Assembly (NCBI GenBank): GCA_022393335.1
Contig: JAJEKB010021191.1
Span: 717,861 to 781,860, forward strand
DNA from: Macrotrachela quadricornifera
Lineage: Eukaryota > Rotifera > Eurotatoria > Philodinida > Philodinidae
DNA length: 64,000 nucleotides
Direction of reading: 5' to 3'
A program made the position numbers and the translations under genes. The first letter of the stretch is position 1; each line of letters starts with the position of its first letter. Shown in pieces: positions 60,433-64,000 of the stretch. The notes under the pieces are model-generated. The model did not search any database, was not told the DNA's origin, and worked only from the letters and a program-made list of their open reading frames with translations.

Positions 60433-63400
60433 ATATTTATATTCTTTTTACCTCGTTGCCTTTGATTGTTCTTTGGTTGAAAGAATTTCATAATTAATTT
60501 GACAAGATGAGGTGTAATCAATTTTAGTAGAAGGGTTAAACCAATAATGGTAGAAATTAATTTTATTAATAATTCAATAAAACTACTTTGATGTTCTCTA
60601 ACATAATAATTACAAGAATTTGGTGAACATTTTTTATAATAACCATCATATGAAAATGATGAATTCCATTCTTCAACAATCATTTCTTTAAGTATATTTG
60701 AGAATAAAGTTTTTGGATTGAAACGAGATGATTTTTCATCAAATATCATTGGATTGATATTGATCTGGTCTTCTGCTGCCTGCAATTTTTGGACTGACTG
60801 ATTTACATAATTTAGTATGGTTGATAGACAAATAGAACCTGCATAGAAACATTCCAGACTTGATAGAAGAACTGAGTCAATAGTATGGCATCCTTTAACC
60901 AATTCGTCTACCACAATACTACTTTGATTAAGAGTAGTACTTCCCTCTATTTGAATAGAGAATATATCAGGTCCCTGCACAATCGCTGGTGCCTGACATA
61001 GATTATCAATTACACAGTCACAAATACCAGATGACGAATAGTTAGTATCCATGGTAGTGAAACGAAATCTGAACTAGAAATAAGACACAAGATATTTTAC
61101 TACTAGTGATGAATTGTTGCCCATAGTTCGTAACATCTGTCAGTATAGTAACAACAATAGTGAAAACGAAAAAAGATTTATTCGCTAAGCCCTGAAATAT
61201 TTTGTGTTTTATTTAGATATTTTTAAAGTTCATTGGAATTTTTCTTGTTTTGTATCTTTTAAATGGACTGATTAACACATTTGACCCGATTCAGTTTTCT
61301 TAGAAAATTTTGTTCTAGATGTTCATTTTCATGGATTGTTAACTTCTAATAAATGCAAACAATGACGTTTGTGTTATCTTCTACTGATTATCTATCGTTC
61401 TCTTCGTTATATCACTACATAGTGAGTCTTTTTTTTCTTGATTAACTGAATAATCGATCAACGTTACTTTTTCGTTCTTTTCCATATTATATAAAGCATC
61501 TGCAAAAAAATGAAGGAAATTTTCAGCTTTTTTTCCCTTATTTTTTCTCTCTATTGTCTTGTATATAAATACAACTGAAATTTTGGAATAGTTTACATGT
61601 CGTTTGAAGAAACCAATAGAAAAAAATAGCTCTAATTCACTTAGTGAAGTGAATTCTCTGGATGAGGACTTTGTTAAAATACACCTTGAATCTGACCGTT
61701 CTGACGAAGAAGTTACTGATAGCAAGAAAACTACATAGACAGCAAATTGAGCATTCTGCAGTTTCGTGAAAGTCTTCTTCGGTCTTTACTAGTTGGCACG
61801 CCAACTGAGAAGCTAAAACCTGTTCCAAGACAACAATCAGCAAGTCATTCGAAGCATAAACTCGCTGATCATAAGCAGGCCCGTAGCCAGGATTTCGCTG
61901 AGGGAGGTGCACAACTTTAGAAATATAAGCACTTATGGTTTTTTTCTCACTACAATTTATCTGAGTATACTTACGTCATACGAAAAGTCTTTACGGTACT
62001 ATACCAATTTCTTTTAGAAGCTTGAAGAAATTTTCTTTTCTATATAGACTGATAGTAAAAACAAAGCTCTACATTTCTACACTATTTGATTATTTTTCAT
62101 CTAATATCATAATAATAAAATTTTGATAAGAACTGTTTTTGTGTAAAACTGAACCAATGGGTAAGAGAGATTGAGTGACTATGTTTTACATTTCAATTTT
62201 CAATCATTTATTACGTTGTGTTAAAAAACAAAATATACAAGCACACGATGCAGCTTCAAAAGCTCTACAATCTATAAAGTAAAGTCTATTTTATAGGTGC
62301 AGTTTTTGTTTTCAAAATGAGCAAAATTTTGAGCGACCAATTTTCAACAGTGCGAAAACGATATCTTCTTGGTGCAAAATGAATTCATTTTTTCTTATTT
62401 CATCTTTTTGTCACCTGATATCTTTTATTTAAAACAAACAAAATACAATCCAGGATGCAACGTGAAAAGCTCTACAATCTACACTGTATACCCTATTTTA
62501 ATTGTGCACTTTTTGTTTCCAAAAAAAGCAAATTCCTGTGCGACCATTTTCGCTGTCCCGAAAAAATCATTTTTTTCTGTACGAAGAGGAATTTCTTTTT
62601 TCTTATTTCGCATATAAAATAACCAGTCTTAAGTAAGTTGTAGAGCTTTTGAAGCTGCATCGTGTGCTTGTATATTTTGTTTTTTAACACAACGTAATAA
62701 ATGATTGAAAATTGAAATGTAAAACATAGTCACTCAATCTCTCTTACCCATTGGTTCAGTTTTACACAAAAACAGTTCTTATCAAAATTTTATTATTATG
62801 ATATTAGATAAAAAATAATCAAATAGTGTAGAAATGTAGAGCTTTGTTTTTACTATCAGTCTATATAGAAAAGAAAATTTCTTCAAGCTGCTAAAAGAAA
62901 TTGGTATAGTACCGTAAAGACTTTTCGTATGGCCCAGGTACTGATCTATAAAATAAAAAGTTTTTAGAAAACGTGTATATATTGCGTAAACAAAATGTAT
63001 TTTATCATAAAGCATTAATCGCATAAAGCTCGAGTTAGTCTGTTATCAAAAACCACTTTCAAGAGTGATAAGCAATAGAGATTAGTAAATGTGCATCAGA
63101 TTTAAAGTGACATGCTCAGTGTTTTATGGAATGAAGTCGCTAGAGTTTAGTCTATGAAAAATATTCTGTTGGTTCGTTTAAATAAATGCAGATTCCGCTT
63201 ATACAATTCCATTAACCTTCCTTCAGAAGTAGAATTCTTGTTACAAATCCTCCGATCCGTACACACTATCATACAAGTCTATAGAAGTACGCAATTGTTC
63301 AGTCTATGAAGTTTTGAGAACCATCATTTAATCGAAATCTAAAATGAAGAAAAACTCCAAGGAGGGTGCCCGGGCACTCTGGGCACCCCCTCCCCCTGCC

Positions 63401-64000
63401 TATGGCCCTGATCATAAGCTCAAAGAAAAAGAGGGATCCACGCGCCATGCCGGCAGACGCTGCACTGGCTGCTATGCGAAGGTACGAGCCTAACAATCAA
63501 GAGAAGGCAGCCGTGCGAGAGCAAAGAGAATAAAAACTTTCTGTTCTGACTGTAATAATTTTTTTTGTTTTAAGTGTTTTAATGATAAGTATGATCCTAT
63601 GAAGTAAATAACTCAAATGAAGTACTAAAGGTAACACAGTTGACTCCTTATATTTTGGCTCCTAGTTAAGAAAAAAGCAAAAGAAAATGCTTTTCTATAT
63701 AGTTTCTCGTTAAACTATAGCGTAGCCCATCGATGGACTACATCGTGTCTAATGTGTTAAGAAAAGAAGCATCTGATTATTATAGAAAATCAGCGAAGGA
63801 GGACATACTTGCTGTGCATTTTGAGTTCCACTTGATAAAATGTTATTATCGATGAATAATTGTGTGTAATCAGATATTGTTAAAGGTTGATCAACTCGAA
63901 TGAGTATACGTATTGCATTAATCAGAAGATTAAACCTGATTGGAATTGATTGGATAAATTGAGTGATAGTTGTATTTAACTGCATATTGAAATCATCTTC
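60429..64000 (-). CDS. Cys-rich ectodomain membrane module B, incomplete at the window edge
   Basis: The minus strand is open from the window edge (64000) to a donor at 63809 (AQQ|gtatgt). It resumes at 61073 after an AG acceptor and runs to 60452 or to a stop at 60429. The intron of 2735 nt carries a piggyBac-like element. The exon pieces correspond to module A: TITQFIQSIPIRFNLLI..., then GICDCVIDNLC, KGCHTIDSVLLSSLECFYAGSIC, YYKKCSPNSCNYYVREH, and a TM (LIKLISTIIGLTLLLKLI). The stop TGA at 60431-60429 overlaps the ATG of module A (ATGA), yet the intron 60451-60408 (GTAAAAAG...TTATAG) would remove both and keep the frame. Upstream exons lie outside the window. Confidence 0.7.
61876..63410. 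mobile_element. Nested hAT-type non-autonomous element with exact 8-bp duplication
   Basis: ATCATAAG at 61868-61875 and 63411-63418 is a perfect 8-bp target duplication. Ends CAGGCCCGTAGCCAGG and (reverse complement of the right) CAGGGCCATAGGCAGG are terminal inverted repeats. Joining the flanks restores the interrupted coding-like sequence of the piggyBac tail region (KLADHK|LKEKEG). No transposase frame inside; most of the interior is a large foldback. Confidence 0.9.
61977..62932. repeat. Large foldback inside the nested hAT element
   Basis: Outer arms CATACGAAAAGTCTTTACGG and its complement at the right end pair over about 300 bp or more (for example TTGAAGAAATTTTCTTTTCTA and its complement). 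The inner part holds two copies of GATGCA(A/G)C(G/T)T(G/C)(A)AAA(A)GCTCTACAATCTA in opposite or direct order, the core shared with the foldbacks at 10265, 27655 and 28998. So one foldback family occurs in several hosts. Confidence 0.8.

Larger units (their letters stand above)
61272..63760. mobile_element. piggyBac-like element inside an intron, TTAA duplication
   Basis: TTAA at 61272-61275 and 63757-63760 flank inverted ends CACATTTGACCCGAT (left) and CACATTAGACACGAT (reverse complement of the right). Between them, plus-strand pieces recall piggyBac transposase: an acidic N-terminal-like stretch (61625-61735, DEDFVKIHLESDRSDEEVTDS) and a Cys-rich tail (63425-63580: CTGC, RAKRIKTFCSDC, FCFKCF) typical of the C-terminal zinc-binding domain. 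The catalytic middle is missing and stops are present, so the element is non-autonomous. A hAT-type element is nested at 61876-63410. Confidence 0.82.

Noticed and set aside
61637..61912. Minus-strand open frame across the hAT left end
   Set aside because: It spans a transposon boundary, so it cannot be an ancestral gene.

Overview
The window is AT-rich eukaryotic DNA with compact GT-AG introns (mostly 44-61 nt), many small transposon relics and large foldback repeats. The gene families (membrane-tethered bilirubin-oxidase-like multicopper oxidases, a dye-decolourising peroxidase, an FG-GAP propeller joined to Cys-rich ectodomain membrane proteins, FLYWCH/MULE transposase relics, rhodopsin-like GPCR relics) suggest a bdelloid rotifer (Adineta, Rotaria or Philodina type). 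That is an inference from family content; no species marker was seen.

Layout. 0.5-1.5 kb: alpha/beta hydrolase. 2.2-2.8 kb: GPCR relic on the minus strand. 3.4-4.6 kb: five-exon cathepsin-L-like protein whose catalytic His is replaced by Phe. 5.2-6.0 kb: MULE relic. 8-16.6 kb, 24.3-35.6 kb and 38.5-45.4 kb: three diverged copies of one duplicated unit, each with a nine-exon minus-strand gene for a membrane-anchored multicopper oxidase. Copy 3 is intact (957 aa), copy 1 has two in-frame stops and a lost copper ligand, and copy 2 has a one-base frameshift and a lost splice donor. Between copies 1 and 2 lie a broken MULE transposase, short tandem repeats and a decayed gene. Between copies 2 and 3 sits a transposon with CCCAGG ends that carries a 5'-truncated LINE. 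46.6-49.5 kb: a plus-strand twelve-exon gene for a DyP-type peroxidase. 49.9-50.4 kb: di-ubiquitin gene. 52.3-52.8 kb: small secreted protein. 56.7-64 kb: minus-strand chain of two Cys-rich ectodomain/TM modules and a seven-repeat FG-GAP propeller; the exon phases suggest one concatenated gene running off the right edge.

Main result. The three multicopper oxidases and the DyP peroxidase, unrelated enzymes, share the same N-terminal half: short cytosolic tail, one TM segment, acidic linker, and a roughly 120-residue ectodomain I do not recognise. The first six exons match in order, splice phase and, for two exons, exact length (149 and 147 nt). This looks like one native membrane scaffold that acquired two different extracellular oxidoreductase heads. 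In the oxidase the head is one 1.8-kb intronless exon. Together the genes would display an O2-using phenol oxidase and an H2O2-using peroxidase on a cell surface.

The three oxidase units are mosaics: different exons and flanks give different closest pairs, which fits gene conversion. Each has its own set of insertions (TTAA element, hAT MITEs, CCCAGG elements, foldbacks), and the empty sites can be read from the sister copies.
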